A DNA stretch of 5,817 nt, taken from positions 1-5,817 of the forward strand of contig JALHSV010000472.1 in assembly GCA_022865525.1 (NCBI GenBank), given 5' to 3'. This document shows, piece after piece, positions 5,671 through 5,817 of the stretch. Below the pieces are notes generated by a model that worked only from the letters and a program-made list of their open reading frames with translations, was not told where the DNA came from and ran no database searches. The first letter of the stretch is position 1, and each line of letters starts with the position of its first letter. A program made the position numbers and the translations under genes. The stretch comes from Thermodesulfovibrionales bacterium. Its GTDB lineage: Bacteria > Nitrospirota > Thermodesulfovibrionia > Thermodesulfovibrionales > SM23-35.

Positions 5671-5691
5671 GTATCCTGCGCAAACCGTAAA

Positions 5692-5817
5692 TCAGAGGGC
5701 ATTGCTCACCCTCTTTACTTCTTCAAGTTTTTTCAATGCCCTGCCCGAATCAATAGAGTCAGCAGCAATGCTGAACCCTGTGATGAAATCAGCAGTTTTC
5801 TCGGCAACGACAAGTGC
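5692..5817 (-). CDS. trpD: Anthranilate phosphoribosyltransferase TrpD (C-terminal end, cut by window edge)
   Basis: The last 41 residues of a protein are visible, beginning ALVVAEKTADF, with SIAADSIDSGRALKKLEEV near the end and a TGA stop at 5692-5694. This matches the C-terminal helices of TrpD, which usually read like ALVVAGKA...LKEGVELAAEAIDSGKALEKLE. TrpD couples anthranilate to PRPP in tryptophan synthesis, in the cytoplasm. Its catalytic GSGD and PRPP-binding segments lie outside the window. The gene ends 32 nt before the dehydrogenase start, on the same strand, so co-transcription with the lipid A genes is possible. A TrpD-like paralogue (nucleoside phosphorylase superfamily) cannot be excluded from so short a piece. 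Confidence 0.8.
   Translation of the reverse strand, partial: ALVVAEKTADFITGFSIAADSIDSGRALKKLEEVKRVSNAL

Noticed and set aside
5660..5683. Longer dehydrogenase start at the TTG at 5683
   Set aside because: The strong AGGAGG lies within the extra codons and points to the TTG at 5659; the added residues are not part of the Rossmann fold.

Overview
The window is a stretch of chromosome from a Gram-negative bacterium, and every supportable gene reads on the minus strand. In transcription order (right to left) it holds: the 3' end of an anthranilate phosphoribosyltransferase gene (trpD), a Gfo/Idh/MocA-family dehydrogenase, a DegT/DnrJ/EryC1-family PLP aminotransferase, lpxB (lipid A disaccharide synthase), a 300-bp repeat-filled gap, waaA/kdtA (Kdo transferase), a small DUF2062 membrane protein gene, and the 5' end of lpxK (lipid A 4'-kinase), which runs off the left edge. 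The organism cannot be fixed from this alone. The gene order, moderate base composition, weak Shine-Dalgarno sites and the kinds of small repeats suggest a Nitrospirota or Desulfobacterota-like lineage; this is a low-confidence inference.

The genes form a lipid A / inner-core LPS block. LpxB joins UDP-2,3-diacylglucosamine and lipid X into the disaccharide 1-phosphate, LpxK phosphorylates the 4' position, and WaaA adds Kdo. The dehydrogenase/aminotransferase pair directly upstream of lpxB resembles GnnA/GnnB, which in Acidithiobacillus ferrooxidans lie between lpxA and lpxB and make the 3-amino sugar nucleotide used for amide-linked (rather than ester-linked) lipid A. That assignment here is an inference from family and context. 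Spacing is tight within two groups: dehydrogenase-aminotransferase-lpxB (gaps of 10 and 49 nt) and waaA-DUF2062-lpxK (overlaps of 4 and 14 nt).

Between lpxB and waaA lie two small palindromic elements (89 and 75 bp). Both are bounded by TGTCA...TGACA and built from paired hairpin arms with compensatory base changes, as expected of REP/MITE-like dispersed repeats.

The most unusual signal is inside the genes. Short tandem arrays of 7-bp units, each with a different unit, sit in-frame in lpxB, waaA and lpxK at positions where the protein families are variable. This suggests that heptanucleotide repeats repeatedly entered coding sequence and were tolerated as loop insertions. No wholly new system (defence, mobile or otherwise) is visible; the genes are otherwise ordinary LPS biosynthesis genes.
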